This document shows, piece after piece, positions 35,486-44,867 of a stretch of DNA of 64,000 nucleotides. The translations under genes and the position numbers were made by a program. This stretch comes from Nitrospirota bacterium. GTDB taxonomy: Bacteria; Nitrospirota; JACRHL01. Location of the stretch: positions 1 through 64,000 of the forward strand of contig JAOUFN010000014.1 of assembly GCA_029858285.1 (NCBI GenBank). The letters are read 5' to 3'. Position 1 is the first letter of the stretch. Each line of letters starts with the position of its first letter. A model generated the notes under the pieces. The model was not told where the DNA came from. It saw only the letters and a list, made by a program, of their open reading frames with translations, and did no database searches.

Positions 35486-36251
35486 CGGCGTCCAGCCTCC
35501 AGTCGCGGAGGCGCCGCAGCGCGTCGTGGTTGGTCAAATCCAGATGCACCGGGGTGACGGAGATGTACCCCTGGGTGACGGCGCTGTGGTCGGAGTCGGG
35601 GTTGCCCTCCCACTCCAGGTCGGAGCCGCCCACCCAGTAATATTTGCGGCCCCGGGGATCGGTTTTTTCCACCACCTGCTCCTTGGTGAAGCGGCGCTTG
35701 CCCTGCACCGTCCAGCGCACGCCCCGAAACGCCTCCCACGGCAGGTCGGGGACGTTGACGTTCAGCAGGGTGTCCGGCGGCAGCATCTCTCCCGCCGCGC
35801 CGCGCTCCAGCATCTGCCGCACCAGGTCGGCGGCGAAGCGCGCCGCGCCGTCGAACGGCGTGGGCCGCCACATGATCTGCGAAAAGGCCACCGAGGGAAT
35901 GCCCAGCAGGGTGCCTTCCATGGCCGCCGACACGGTGCCGGAATAGGTGACGTCGTCCCCCAGGTTGGCGCCCCGGTTGATGCCCGACACCACGATGTCG
36001 GGCGGCGCGGGCATGATGTGGTGCACCGCCATGTTCACGCAATCGGTGGGGGTGCCCGACACCGCAAAGCGGCGCGGCCCGCGCTCATAAATGCGCAGCG
36101 GCTTGTGCAGGGTGAGGGAGTGGCTGGCGGCGCTTTGCTCGCGCTCCGGGGCCACCACGGTCACCTCGCCCACCGCCTCCAGGGCGGCTGCCAGGGCGCG
36201 GATGCCGTCGGCGTCGATGCCGTCGTCGTTGGATACCAGAATGCGTTTCAT
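35466..36251 (-). CDS. surE: 5'/3'-nucleotidase SurE
   Basis: The 261-residue metal-dependent phosphatase has the invariant VSNDDGIDADGI (metal-binding D9 and D10), AAPEREQSAASHSLTL, VSGTPTDCVNMAVHHI, DIVVSGINRGANLGDDVTYSGTVSAAMEGTLLGIPSVAFS and LNVNVPDL. It dephosphorylates nucleoside monophosphates and short polyphosphate. The ATG at 36251 is used; a GTG directly before it is in frame. It overlaps pcm by 20 nt and is probably first gene of a surE-pcm-dedA-rlmB unit. Confidence 0.96.
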   Translation of the reverse strand: MKRILVSNDDGIDADGIRALAAALEAVGEVTVVAPEREQSAASHSLTLHKPLRIYERGPRRFAVSGTPTDCVNMAVHHIMPAPPDIVVSGINRGANLGDDVTYSGTVSAAMEGTLLGIPSVAFSQIMWRPTPFDGAARFAADLVRQMLERGAAGEMLPPDTLLNVNVPDLPWEAFRGVRWTVQGKRRFTKEQVVEKTDPRGRKYYWVGGSDLEWEGNPDSDHSAVTQGYISVTPVHLDLTNHDALRRLRDWRLDAGGRPPA

Positions 36252-36368
36252 CACACCGTCGAAACTGCGGTTGGGGGGGCCGGGTATTGTACCCCGGATC
36301 GGACATGTGGCGCGGTCGCCCGTGCTTCACAACCGCACAAACCAGCGCACCGGGCGCACCGGGCGCAC

Positions 36369-36412
36369 AAAAAGAAGCCGGGCGGCCCGCAGGGTATGCG
36401 GCACCGCCCGGC
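36369..36412 (-). terminator. Intrinsic terminator after tRNA-Pro
   Basis: The minus-strand stem GCCGGGCGG / CCGCCCGGC (9 bp, with a further inner stem) is followed by TTCTTTTT. It lies about 40-80 nt beyond the tRNA-Pro 3' end and would end the ihfA-merR-tRNA-Pro transcript. Confidence 0.85.
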
Positions 36413-36450
36413 ATGGGAGGGGAGCCCTTGTGGGGTCCCAAAGCCAAAAA

Positions 36451-36527
36451 TGGTCGGGGCGACTGGATTTGAACCAGCGACCACACCCACCCCAAGGGTG
36501 TGCGCTACCGGGCTGCGCTACGCCCCG
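36451..36527 (-). tRNA. tRNA-Pro (GGG)
   Basis: The minus strand folds as a complete cloverleaf: acceptor CGGGGCG/CGCCCCG, D-arm GCGC with AGCCCGGTA loop, anticodon stem CACCC/GGGTG with loop TTGGGGT (anticodon GGG), T-stem GCTGG with loop TTCAAAT, discriminator A and an encoded CCA. It lies 20 nt after the merR stop, the conserved ihfA-merR-tRNA-Pro order. Confidence 0.97.
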
Positions 36528-36547
36528 TCGAAATTGGTGCCCCGCGT

Positions 36548-37090
36548 TTATTCCCCCCGGCCGCCGGAGCGTTCGGAACGGACATCCGCTCGGCGAGCGT
36601 CCGTATTGTCCAACAACCGGAGCAGGTCCTGCAAGCCCTGGCGCACCTTTCGCACCCCGGCAGGAGGCGGACCGGCCACATTCGCGGCGTTCGCGGCGGC
36701 CTGCGGCGCGGGCGCAGGGAAATTTTTGACCACCGGCGGGACCGATGCGACGGCGGGCGCCGCGGGAGGGGCGGCGGGCGGCAGCGCGGCCCCCGCCGCT
36801 GCAGACAGGGGGTGTTTTTTTTCTTCCAGACGGCGGCGGGCACCGGCAATGGTGAAGCCGTCGCGGTACAGCATGTCGCGGATGGTCAGAGCCAGCTCCA
36901 CATCGGCGCGCTGGTAGCGCCGCTGGCCACCACTGCCCTTGTGGGGCGCCAGTTGGGGAAATTCGGACTCCCAGTAGCGCAATACATAGGGCGCCACAGC
37001 CACGATGCGGGCTACCTCGCCGATGCGGAAAAAAAGTTTATCCGGGATCGGCGGCAGGGTGTCAGTTCGAGTGGATGGAGTCGAGGACAC
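36548..37090 (-). CDS. MerR-family transcriptional regulator
   Basis: The product has an N-terminal winged helix of the MerR type (PDKLFFRIGEVARIVAVAPYVLRYWESEFPQLAPHKGSGGQRRYQRADVELALTIRDMLYRDGFTIAGARRRL) and an Ala/Pro-rich linker, then a short helical C-terminus. There are no metal-binding cysteines. This is the uncharacterised MerR protein usually encoded after ihfA. The start is uncertain: GTG codons at 37090 and 37114 both overlap the ihfA 3' end (by 29 or 53 nt). I used the nearer one. The frame is clear from PDKLFF onward. Confidence 0.9.
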   Translation of the reverse strand: MSSTPSTRTDTLPPIPDKLFFRIGEVARIVAVAPYVLRYWESEFPQLAPHKGSGGQRRYQRADVELALTIRDMLYRDGFTIAGARRRLEEKKHPLSAAAGAALPPAAPPAAPAVASVPPVVKNFPAPAPQAAANAANVAGPPPAGVRKVRQGLQDLLRLLDNTDARRADVRSERSGGRGE

Positions 37091-37352
37091 TGTCTTTGAA
37101 AACCGGGCTGGCACGGAAGGTCACCACCCGCCGCGGAGTAATGCCGATCTCCTCGCCAGTTTTGGGGTTGCGCCCCTTGCGCTCACGCTTCTTGCGCACG
37201 TTGAAATTGCCGAACCCGGCAATCTTGACCTCTTCACCACGCGACAGGGTGTCCTTGATCTCGTCCAGGATCAATTCAACCATCGCCGCCGCCTCGCGCT
37301 TGGGGAGGCCGTGGCGCTCGTGGATGAGGCTGGCAATGTCCGCTTTCCTCAT
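37062..37352 (-). CDS. ihfA: Integration host factor alpha subunit
   Basis: The 96-residue DNA-bending protein has the HU/IHF fold: RKADIASLIHERHGLPKREAAAMVELILDEIKDTLSRGEEVKIAGFGNFNVRKKRERKGRNPKTGEEIGITPRRVVTFRASPVFKD. The loop arginines and the proline of RNPKTGE that intercalates DNA are kept. GGAG lies 7 nt upstream of the ATG. IHF is a common co-factor for sigma54 promoters, of which this window has at least one. The pheST genes often found upstream are absent. Confidence 0.95.
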   Translation of the reverse strand: MRKADIASLIHERHGLPKREAAAMVELILDEIKDTLSRGEEVKIAGFGNFNVRKKRERKGRNPKTGEEIGITPRRVVTFRASPVFKDSVLDSIHSN

Positions 37353-37490
37353 AAACCTGCTCCGAGGTTACGGGCGCACACCGACACCGGCGTCACCGAA
37401 ACCTTTGTTTTTCAATCGGGAATTGGTCAAGCATACGAACCGGTTTTAACAAAGTCAAATACAAAATGGCAAAACCGGTCGGGGCCGACC

Positions 37491-37530
37491 ATCCCGTTTT
37501 GTCCTGTTTTATCACGTTTTATCCCGTTCT
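37491..37530. repeat. Four tandem copies of a 10-bp unit
   Basis: The decamers ATCCCGTTTT, GTCCTGTTTT, ATCACGTTTT and ATCCCGTTCT stand head to tail and overlap the last codons of the rseC gene. A ten-base period matches one helical turn. A second locus with four 10-bp units is at 54729-54768. Confidence 0.7.
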
Positions 37531-37989
37531 GGCTCCGGAAACCCCGCTCAACCCGGCCTTCCGAACGATTCGGGGCCGCAACGAGGCGCGCCCCTCGTAG
37601 AGCGGGCGCAGCAGGTGCAGCAGCACAAAAGCCCCACCCAGAAACAGCACGGCCCCCAGCGCCGACCACAGTTCCGCCCGCTCCCCGTCCCCTCCGCCAC
37701 CGCCACCGCCCAGATACCACCCCAGGGCGGCCCCGGTGAACAGCATGGCCAGCGGCCAGCCGTAGGTCAGGGCCATGGCCAGCCAGATGCCGCTGTCGGG
37801 CAGTTGTATCGTTACTTCCTGACCGATACTGACCCCCAGGGAATCCCGCACTTCCAGCATGCGGGCCTCCCCCGCGTCACCCGGATGGCAGGCGCCGTTC
37901 TGACTGCACCCCCCGCAGGCGGCATTGGCCGCCAGACGCACGGTGGCAATGCCGGATCGGGTGTGTATGACGGTTCCGGTTTCTTCCAT
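37519..37989 (-). CDS. rseC: RseC/MucC-family membrane protein
   Basis: The 156-residue protein has the RseC/MucC pattern (PF04246). A cytoplasmic N-terminus carries the cysteine cluster CGGCSQNGAC, then SLGVSIGQEVTIQLPDSGIWLAMALTYGWPLAMLFTGAALGWYLGG and a second hydrophobic segment, giving two membrane helices. Family members modulate sigmaE signalling or SoxR reduction. The four cysteines suggest an iron-sulfur or metal site. No rseA/B or rnf genes are nearby, so the pathway is undetermined. The 3' end overlaps a tandem decamer repeat. Confidence 0.86.
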   Translation of the reverse strand: MEETGTVIHTRSGIATVRLAANAACGGCSQNGACHPGDAGEARMLEVRDSLGVSIGQEVTIQLPDSGIWLAMALTYGWPLAMLFTGAALGWYLGGGGGGGDGERAELWSALGAVLFLGGAFVLLHLLRPLYEGRASLRPRIVRKAGLSGVSGARTG

Positions 37990-38300
37990 ACGGGCTTCCC
38001 TACCTCCCCACTATAGACGAGGAAACCATTTTAGCAAAATCAATCCGTTAGGGGGCGCGAGCGGGGGAGCCCCCGCGGGCGTTTTCGCAAAAACACGTGA
38101 CGAATCCGGGTTCATCGCGAATCCGGCCACACGGGAGGTCGGCAGCCCCCATCCCCCCGGGATGGGGCTTTTAAGGGCACAGAACCGTCCCTGACGGCTT
38201 TCCATCCCCCTTCCCCCCCGGCCTTGCCGTTGGCACCGGCCGGACTCCCGCCCGCGCGGGAATGACGGACGGGCCGGAGATCGGCCGGAGAGGCCCCCTT
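37990..38300. other. Intergenic region with repeats and hairpins
   Basis: About 310 nt without a gene. It contains a GCCCCCATCCC/GGGATGGGGC hairpin followed by TTTT on the plus strand (about 38147-38176), which has no plus-strand gene to serve. It also has a GTCATTCC-type dispersed repeat at 38225-38265. The rseC promoter should lie at the left end. Confidence 0.5.
38225..38265. repeat. GTCATTCC-type dispersed intergenic repeat
   Basis: On the minus strand this reads CCGTCATTCCCGCGCGGGCG followed by GGAGTCCGGCCGGTGCC. It shares its core with the element at 25327-25390 and with repeats scattered in many proteobacterial genomes. Confidence 0.6.
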
Positions 38301-39962
38301 CTACTCATGAGGTTCGGGCTCCTCACCACGCATGAGGCGGAACTCGATGGCGTCCACCAGGGCCTGATAGCTGGCCTCGATGATGTTGCTGGACACCCCC
38401 ACCGTGCCCCAGGTGCCATGCGCGTCGCCGCTCTCCACCAGCACCCGCACCCGGGAGGCGGTGCCGTGGGAACCGGTCAACACCCGCACCTTGTAATCCA
38501 GCAGGCGGAACTCGGCAATCTGGGGATAAAACCCCGCCAGCGCCTTGCGCAGGGCCAGATCCAGAGCGTTGACCGGACCGTCTCCCTCCGATACCTCGTG
38601 CCGCTCCTGCCCGCCCACGCGCACCTTGACGATGGCTTCCGACACGGAGGGGTCGTGGTTCCCCCGCCGCCCGGCAATCACCCGAAAACCGGCCAGCTCG
38701 AAGAAGCGCCGGTGGGTGCCCATGGCCTTGCGGATGAGCAGCTCGAAGGAGGCCTCGGCGCCCTCGAACTGGAAGCCGCTGGCCTCCAGGTCCTTGAGCT
38801 GGGCGAGGATGTCTGCCGACAGGGCGCTCTGGTCCGACAGGTCGATGCCGAACTCCTTGGCCTTGTAGAGGATGTTGCTGCGCCCGGAATAGTCGGAGAT
38901 GAGCACCCGCCGGTGGTTGCCCACCGTCTCCGGGGCCACGTGTTCGTAGGTGGCGGCGTTTTTTTCCACCGCCGAGACGTGGATCCCGCCCTTGTGGGCA
39001 AAGGCCGATTCGCCCACATACGGCATGTGCTTGTTGTGGGTGAGGTTGGCCAGCTCGTACAGGCCGCCGCTGGTCTCCTTGAGCAGCCCCAACCCGCCGG
39101 GGGGCAGCACGGGGATGCCCATTTTCAGCTCCAGGTTGGCGATCACCGAGATCAGGTTGGCGTTGCCGCAGCGCTCGCCAAAGCCGTTGATGGTGCCCTG
39201 CACCTGCGTGGCGCCGCACTGAATGGCCGTGAGGCTGTTGGCCACCGCCACCTCGCTGTCGTTGTGGCAGTGGATGCCCAGGGGGGCGGTGACGCGGGGG
39301 CGCACCGCCTGCATGATGTCGCGCACCTCCCACGGCATGCTGCCGCCGTTGGTGTCGCACAGCACCAGACAGTCCGCCCCCCCCTCCTGGGCCGCCTGAA
39401 TGGTGGCGATGGCGTATTCCGGATCGGCCTTGTAGCCGTCGAAAAAATGCTCGGCGTCGTAGAACACCCGGGAGCGGTGCGCCTTCAGGTAGCGCACCGT
39501 GTCGCGGATCAACTCCAGGTTGCGCTCCAGGGGGATGTTCAGGGCGCTGGTGACGTGAAAATTCCAGCTTTTGCCAAAAATGGTGATGACGTCCACCCCG
39601 GAGGCGAGCAGACCCGCCACGTTGACGTCGTCCTCCACCGCGTTGGAGGCGCGGTGGGTGGAACCGAAGGCGGTGATCTGGGCGTGTTTGAGCTCCAGGT
39701 CGCGCACTCGTTCGAAAAACTCCGTTTCGCGCGGGTTGGAACTGGGCCAGCCGCCCTCGATGTAGCGCACCCCCAGGTCGTCCAGATAACCCACGGCGCG
39801 CACCTTGTCGTGGACCGACAGGTTGACGTCCTCGGCCTGACAGCCGTCCCTCAGGGTGGTGTCATAAATCGCCACCCGGGCGCCGCTGGCGTGGGCAGGC
39901 GTCGGCCCGGTGGGCGGCGCGGCGTCTTTTCGTTTTCCGGGGCGGCCCGCCGGGGGGGTCAT
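38301..39962 (-). CDS. cimA: (R)-citramalate synthase
   Basis: The 553-residue enzyme condenses acetyl-CoA and pyruvate to citramalate, the threonine-independent route to isoleucine. The HMGL-like barrel has [52 protein letters not shown] (metal histidines) and [17 protein letters not shown] LeuA-type regulatory domain occupies the C-terminal 150 residues. The GGWPSSNP form and length match the CimA group found next to lysC in Deltaproteobacteria, not isopropylmalate synthase. The start overlaps the lysC stop (ATGA). Confidence 0.94.
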   Translation of the reverse strand: MTPPAGRPGKRKDAAPPTGPTPAHASGARVAIYDTTLRDGCQAEDVNLSVHDKVRAVGYLDDLGVRYIEGGWPSSNPRETEFFERVRDLELKHAQITAFGSTHRASNAVEDDVNVAGLLASGVDVITIFGKSWNFHVTSALNIPLERNLELIRDTVRYLKAHRSRVFYDAEHFFDGYKADPEYAIATIQAAQEGGADCLVLCDTNGGSMPWEVRDIMQAVRPRVTAPLGIHCHNDSEVAVANSLTAIQCGATQVQGTINGFGERCGNANLISVIANLELKMGIPVLPPGGLGLLKETSGGLYELANLTHNKHMPYVGESAFAHKGGIHVSAVEKNAATYEHVAPETVGNHRRVLISDYSGRSNILYKAKEFGIDLSDQSALSADILAQLKDLEASGFQFEGAEASFELLIRKAMGTHRRFFELAGFRVIAGRRGNHDPSVSEAIVKVRVGGQERHEVSEGDGPVNALDLALRKALAGFYPQIAEFRLLDYKVRVLTGSHGTASRVRVLVESGDAHGTWGTVGVSSNIIEASYQALVDAIEFRLMRGEEPEPHE

Positions 39963-41191
39963 TTTTTCTTCCCCTTGTCGGGTCCGGCCAGCCCGAAGGC
40001 GTCGTGCAGGGCACGCACCGCCAGCTCGGTGTAGCGCTCGTTGATGACGCAGGAGATCTTGATCTCGCTGGTGGAGATCATGAGGATGTTGATCTTGTCC
40101 TTCGCCAGGGCATCGAACATCTGGGCGGCCACGCCGCTGTGGGAGCGCATGCCCACCCCCACCACGCTGACCTTGGCGATGTCCTCTTCCACCGCTACGT
40201 TCAGCGGCTTGTCGTCCACGCTGATGTCGGCCATCAGCTTGCGGGCCTGGCTCAGGTCGGCACGGGGCACGGTGAACGAAATGTCCGTGGTGCCCTGGTG
40301 GCTGACGTTCTGGATGATCATGTCGATCAGGATGTTGGCCCCGGAGACTTTCTGGAAGATCTGCGACGCCACCCCCGGATGGTCCGGCACCTGATGGATG
40401 GTGATTTTGGCCTGATTGCGGTCGTAGGTGACCCCCGAGACGGCGAGTTGTTCCATTTCCTTGTCTTCCTCCGTGACCAGCGTTCCCGGTTCATCCGAGA
40501 AACTGGACAACACCTGTAACGGCACATTGTGGCGCATGGCGAACAGTACCGAGCGGGTTTGCAGCACCTTGGCGCCCAGACTGGCCAATTCCAGCATTTC
40601 CTCGAAGCTGATGCGGTCCAGCTTGCGGGCGTGGGACACGATGCGCGGGTCCGCCGTGTAGACCCCGTCCACATCGGTGTAAATGTCGCAGCGGTCGGCC
40701 TGCAACGCGGCGGCCACCGCCACGGCGGTAAGGTCCGAACCGCCGCGCCCCAGGGTGGTGACGTCGGAAGCCCGGCTGATGCCTTGAAAACCGGCCACCA
40801 CCGCCACACTGCCAGCCGCCAGACACTCCTTCAAACGCTCGCCGGTGACCCGTTCGATGCGCGCCTTGGTGTGCTCCGAGTCGGTTTCGATGCCGACCTG
40901 ACGGCCGGTGAACGCCTGCGCCGGGATGCCCCGGGCCTCCAGCGCCATGGCCAGCAAGGCGATGGTCACCCGCTCCCCGGTGGACAGCAGCAAGTCCATC
41001 TCGCGGGGGGGCGGCAGTTCCATGATCTGGTGGGCCAGCCCCACCAGACGGTCGGTTTCGCCGGCCATGGCCGACACCACCACCACCACCTGGTGCCCCT
41101 GGGCGCGCACCCGGTTTACCCGTGCCGCGACGTTCTGGATGCGGGCCACGTCGCCTACGGACGTGCCACCGAATTTTTGCACGATCAACAC
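39959..41191 (-). CDS. lysC: Aspartate kinase
   Basis: The 410-residue kinase phosphorylates aspartate, the first step toward lysine, threonine and methionine. It has [66 protein letters not shown] and two C-terminal ACT domains for feedback control ([15 protein letters not shown] and [19 protein letters not shown]). The GTG at 41191 gives the canonical N-terminus. It overlaps the apgM stop (GTGTTGA), so translation is coupled; GGGAG is about 11 nt upstream. Confidence 0.95.
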   Translation of the reverse strand: MLIVQKFGGTSVGDVARIQNVAARVNRVRAQGHQVVVVVSAMAGETDRLVGLAHQIMELPPPREMDLLLSTGERVTIALLAMALEARGIPAQAFTGRQVGIETDSEHTKARIERVTGERLKECLAAGSVAVVAGFQGISRASDVTTLGRGGSDLTAVAVAAALQADRCDIYTDVDGVYTADPRIVSHARKLDRISFEEMLELASLGAKVLQTRSVLFAMRHNVPLQVLSSFSDEPGTLVTEEDKEMEQLAVSGVTYDRNQAKITIHQVPDHPGVASQIFQKVSGANILIDMIIQNVSHQGTTDISFTVPRADLSQARKLMADISVDDKPLNVAVEEDIAKVSVVGVGMRSHSGVAAQMFDALAKDKINILMISTSEIKISCVINERYTELAVRALHDAFGLAGPDKGKKK

Positions 41192-42330
41192 GACAGTGCG
41201 TACTCCCTGTTCCAGGACCGGACCGGCGCCGCCATGGCCGCCCGTTCGGAAAATCCCGCCCCTGCGATCACCCTCCTGGCACGCGACCACTCCCCTTCCG
41301 CAAGCTCGGCGCACAGCCAGGGGACTTCGCCCTCCAGATGGCCGCCGCTCAGGGAACTGGTCACATGGTCGCAGGTGACCACCATGCGCCCCGCACCCAG
41401 CCCCGCCGCCAGGGGGCCGATCAAATCCCGGTCCAGCGCCGCCAGCACGGCGGCCTTGGCCAGGGGGTCGCGGCGGTGCGCGGCCAGGTCCGGCGCCTCC
41501 ACATGCACCACCACCCCCCGGTGCCGGGTGAGCAGGGCCAGTGCGGATTGGGCCTTGGAGCGCAGACAGGTGTCCATGTCTCCGGTGGCGCCCGCCACCC
41601 GGGGGACTTCCATCCCCAGAAAATGGCCGATGCCGCGCACCAGATCCACCCCGGTCACCACCGCCTGATACGGCGATGCCCCCGCAGGCCGGAACCGCGC
41701 ACCGCCCCCCCACGGCCACAGGGTCCATGCGCCGCCCATGTGCTTCTGCAACGCCGTCAGCGCCTGCGCGCAGGGCAACACCCCGGCCAGCGGCACGGGC
41801 AGGCCGGTGAGGCCGTGGGGCGGCGGGACATCGGCCGCAGAGTCGGCGGCGGAGTCGGCGGCGGAGACCAGCAGGAGGTGGCGGCCGGAGGCCTCCGGGC
41901 ACAGGCACATGCCGAGCGCGGCCAGAAACGCCACCGCCCGACGCGCCAGGGCGAGGGAGGCCGGGCCGTCCAGCACCTCGAGCAGGTGCGTGGAGGGATC
42001 GGTCAGCGGGCCGCTCAGGCGCACCCAGGTGGCGCGCAGCGCCTGTTCTCCGGGGGCCACGTCGATGCCCCGCCCGCGCGCTTCGACCGCGGCGCGGCCA
42101 TAGGCCGGTGCACTCACCCCCAAAAGGGTGGGGATGCCGCTGTCGCTGCCGGGACGGCGCCCGGTCGGGGTCGGCTGCATGCGCCCCACCCGTCCCAAAG
42201 CCGCCAGACGGTCCAGATTCGGCGTGGGGGCGGCCTCCAGCGGGGTTTTGGCACTTCCGTCTTTACTGCCCAGCAGGGGGCACGGCTCGTCCGCCGCGCC
42301 GTCCAGAATCACCAGTAGGTCGCGCACCAC
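41185..42330 (-). CDS. ApgM-family phosphoglycerate mutase-like protein; proposed homoserine kinase
   Basis: The 381-residue protein belongs to the alkaline-phosphatase-like ApgM family: [11 protein letters not shown] at the start, a catalytic-serine region ([11 protein letters not shown]), [28 protein letters not shown] and [23 protein letters not shown] with metal ligands. It sits between thrC and lysC in a threonine operon that has no classical thrB. Comparative genomics has proposed this subgroup as an alternative homoserine kinase in Deltaproteobacteria. A genuine phosphoglycerate mutase is the alternative. It contains a short repeat (SAAD three times). Start is GTG, 9 nt after the thrC stop. 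Confidence 0.85.
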   Translation of the reverse strand: MVRDLLVILDGAADEPCPLLGSKDGSAKTPLEAAPTPNLDRLAALGRVGRMQPTPTGRRPGSDSGIPTLLGVSAPAYGRAAVEARGRGIDVAPGEQALRATWVRLSGPLTDPSTHLLEVLDGPASLALARRAVAFLAALGMCLCPEASGRHLLLVSAADSAADSAADVPPPHGLTGLPVPLAGVLPCAQALTALQKHMGGAWTLWPWGGGARFRPAGASPYQAVVTGVDLVRGIGHFLGMEVPRVAGATGDMDTCLRSKAQSALALLTRHRGVVVHVEAPDLAAHRRDPLAKAAVLAALDRDLIGPLAAGLGAGRMVVTCDHVTSSLSGGHLEGEVPWLCAELAEGEWSRARRVIAGAGFSERAAMAAPVRSWNREYALSC

Positions 42331-42339
42331 GATTGCCGC

Positions 42340-43401
42340 CTAAAAGCCGAGGACGTGCAACACGGCGTTGAGGGTGGCGTCCACCGTCTTCGGGGCGTCG
42401 ATGACCTTGAGGGCCACGTCCGGGTCCTTCAGGCCGTGGCCGGTGAGGGTGCACACCACGCGGTCGCCGGGCTGGAACAGGTTGGCCTTGTTGGCCTTGA
42501 TCAATCCCGCCACCGAGGCGGCGGAGGCGGGTTCGCAGAACACCCCCTCCAGCGCCGCGATCATGCGGTAGGCGTCCAGAATCTCGGCGTCCGAGACCAT
42601 GTCGATGCGGCCGCCGGACTCGCGGGCGGCGTCGGTGGCGCCCTTCCAACTGGCCGGGTTGCCGATGCGGATGGCGGTGGCGATGGTGGACGGCTTTTCC
42701 ACCACATGCCCCAGCACGATGGGGGCCGAACCCTCCGCCTGCCACCCCATCATTTTGGGCAGGGCGCGGGACAGCCCCTTGTCGCGGTACTCCCGGTACC
42801 CCTTCCAGTAGGCGGTGATGTTGCCCGCGTTGCCCACCGGCAGAAAATGGTAGTCCGGGGCGTTGCCGAGCTGGTCCACCACCTCGAAGGCGGCGGTTTT
42901 CTGCCCCTCGAGGCGGAACGGATTGATGGAATTGACCAGGGTGATGGGAAAGCTGGCGGAGATCTCGCTGACGATGCGCAACGCCTGATCGAAATTGCCC
43001 TGCACCTGAATCACCTTGGCGCCGTAGGCCATGGCCTGGGCCAGCTTGCCCAGGGCGATCTTGCCCTCGGGGATGAGCACGAACACGTCCATCCCGGCGC
43101 TGGCGCCGTAGGCCGCGGCGGCGGCGGAGGTGTTGCCGGTGGAGGCGCAGATGATCGAGGTCGCCCCCTTCTCCCGGGCCTTGCTCACGGCCATGGTCAT
43201 GCCCCGGTCCTTGAACGAGCCGGTGGGGTTGGCGCCATCGTACTTGAGGTAGATTTCGATGTCCGGGTTGATCGCCATGTTCAGGCGCCGGGTGGGGATG
43301 AGGGGGGTGTTGCCCTCCTGCAACGTCACCACCGGCGTCTTGTCGGTCACCGGCAAAAATTCGCGGTATTCACGGATCAGGCCGCGCCACATTGTGGCCA
43401 T
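42340..43401 (-). CDS. thrC: Threonine synthase
   Basis: The 353-residue PLP enzyme converts O-phosphohomoserine to threonine. It has [14 protein letters not shown], the PLP lysine K64 in [51 protein letters not shown] and [14 protein letters not shown]. Length fits the short form of the enzyme. It lies about 100 nt downstream of hom and 9 nt upstream of the apgM-like gene, completing hom-(kinase)-thrC. Confidence 0.96.
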   Translation of the reverse strand: MATMWRGLIREYREFLPVTDKTPVVTLQEGNTPLIPTRRLNMAINPDIEIYLKYDGANPTGSFKDRGMTMAVSKAREKGATSIICASTGNTSAAAAAYGASAGMDVFVLIPEGKIALGKLAQAMAYGAKVIQVQGNFDQALRIVSEISASFPITLVNSINPFRLEGQKTAAFEVVDQLGNAPDYHFLPVGNAGNITAYWKGYREYRDKGLSRALPKMMGWQAEGSAPIVLGHVVEKPSTIATAIRIGNPASWKGATDAARESGGRIDMVSDAEILDAYRMIAALEGVFCEPASAASVAGLIKANKANLFQPGDRVVCTLTGHGLKDPDVALKVIDAPKTVDATLNAVLHVLGF

Positions 43402-43502
43402 TACGGGGCCTCCTCATTCGGAAACAGATCAGCACACATCATCACACACCCCATCCTCACCCCCCACCTATCGGCATCATGCGCCGCCACCATGGGGCGC
43501 CG

Positions 43503-44816
43503 TCATACGTCTTCGGCTTCCACGCGGATCAACGTGGCGGGGTCGGCCACGCAATCCAGCTTTTCGATCTCCTGCAGGGCGTCCTGCACCGACTGCTCCA
43601 CGGCGCGGTGGGTCATCACCACCAGGCTCACGGTTTTGCCGGAGGCCTGGCTGTCCTGAATCACGCGCGCGATGCTGATGCGGTGACGTCCGAACACCCC
43701 GGCAATATCGGCCAGCACGCCGGGCCGGTCCACCACCCTCAGGTGCAGGTAATACAGGGACTCGATGCGCGCCATGGGGCGGATCACCAGAGGCCTGCGC
43801 TCGCCCTGCTGAAAGCCCATGGGCGGCACCTGCGTGGCCTTGCCGCCGTGCACCCGGCGCGCCAGATCGACGATGTCGCCCACCACCGCGCTGCCGGTGG
43901 CCTGGGCGCCCGCGCCACGGCCATAAAACAGGGTTTCGCCCACGCGGTCGCCGGTGACGGCCACGGCGTTGAACACGCCGTCCACCTGGGCGATGAGCTG
44001 GTTGTCGGGCACCATGGTGGGGTGCACCCGCGCCTCGATCTCCCCTTCCACCTCCTTGGCGATGGCCAGCAGCTTGACCTTGCAGCCAAAGGCCTCGGCG
44101 TAGGCCAGATCCACCGGGCTCACACGGGTGATGCCCTCGGTATAGATGTCGTCCACGTCGACCTGGCCGCCAAAGGACAGGGAGATGAGGATCGCCAGCT
44201 TGTGGGCGGTGTCGATCCCTTCCACGTCGTAGGTGGGGTCGGCCTCGGCGTAGCCCAGCTTCTGGGCCTCGGCCAGCACCTCGTCGAAGGAGGAGCCGTT
44301 GTCGGTCATCTCGGTGAGAATGTAGTTGGCGGTGCCGTTGATGATGCCGAACAGGGAAAGGATGCGGTCGCCGGTAAAGCCCTCGCGCAGGGAGCGCAGG
44401 ATGGGGATGCCGCCGCCCACGGCGGCCTCGAAGCGGTATTGCACCCCGGCACTGGCGGCGGCGGCAAACAACTCTTCGCCGTGGGCTGCGATCAGCGCCT
44501 TGTTGGCGGTCACCACGTGCTTGCCCGCGGCAAACGCGGCCAGCGTGAAGTCCCGCGCCACGCCGGTGCCCCCCACCAGTTCGACGACGATGTCCACCCC
44601 CGGATCGGCGATCAGGGCGGCGGCGTCGGAGGTGCCCACCCCCTTGGGCAGCTTGAGGCTGGCCAGACGTTTGGCATCCTTCTCCGCCACCCGTGCCAGA
44701 TGGACCGGAAAGCCGGTGCGGCGGCGGATGACGTCCGCGTTTTCCAGCAGGATGGAGGCGGTGCCGCCCCCGACCGTGCCGGCGCCGATGATGCCGATGT
44801 TCACTGCGCTGGACAT
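43503..44816 (-). CDS. hom: Homoserine dehydrogenase
   Basis: The 437-residue enzyme reduces aspartate semialdehyde to homoserine. It has an N-terminal NAD(P)-binding motif (IGIIGAGTVGGGTASIL), the catalytic region FEAAVGGGIPILRSLREGFTGDRI and INGTANYILTEM, GIDTAHKLAILISLSFGG, and a C-terminal ACT domain (LHLRVVDRPGVLADIAGVFGRHRISIARVIQ) for feedback by threonine. It follows the aminotransferase gene by about 50 nt. The aspartate semialdehyde dehydrogenase gene (asd) is not in the window. Confidence 0.97.
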   Translation of the reverse strand: MSSAVNIGIIGAGTVGGGTASILLENADVIRRRTGFPVHLARVAEKDAKRLASLKLPKGVGTSDAAALIADPGVDIVVELVGGTGVARDFTLAAFAAGKHVVTANKALIAAHGEELFAAAASAGVQYRFEAAVGGGIPILRSLREGFTGDRILSLFGIINGTANYILTEMTDNGSSFDEVLAEAQKLGYAEADPTYDVEGIDTAHKLAILISLSFGGQVDVDDIYTEGITRVSPVDLAYAEAFGCKVKLLAIAKEVEGEIEARVHPTMVPDNQLIAQVDGVFNAVAVTGDRVGETLFYGRGAGAQATGSAVVGDIVDLARRVHGGKATQVPPMGFQQGERRPLVIRPMARIESLYYLHLRVVDRPGVLADIAGVFGRHRISIARVIQDSQASGKTVSLVVMTHRAVEQSVQDALQEIEKLDCVADPATLIRVEAEDV

Positions 44817-44867
44817 GATGGACTCTTTCTGGTCTCTGTCGGGCCTGGCAAAGCGCCTCCCCGTTGC

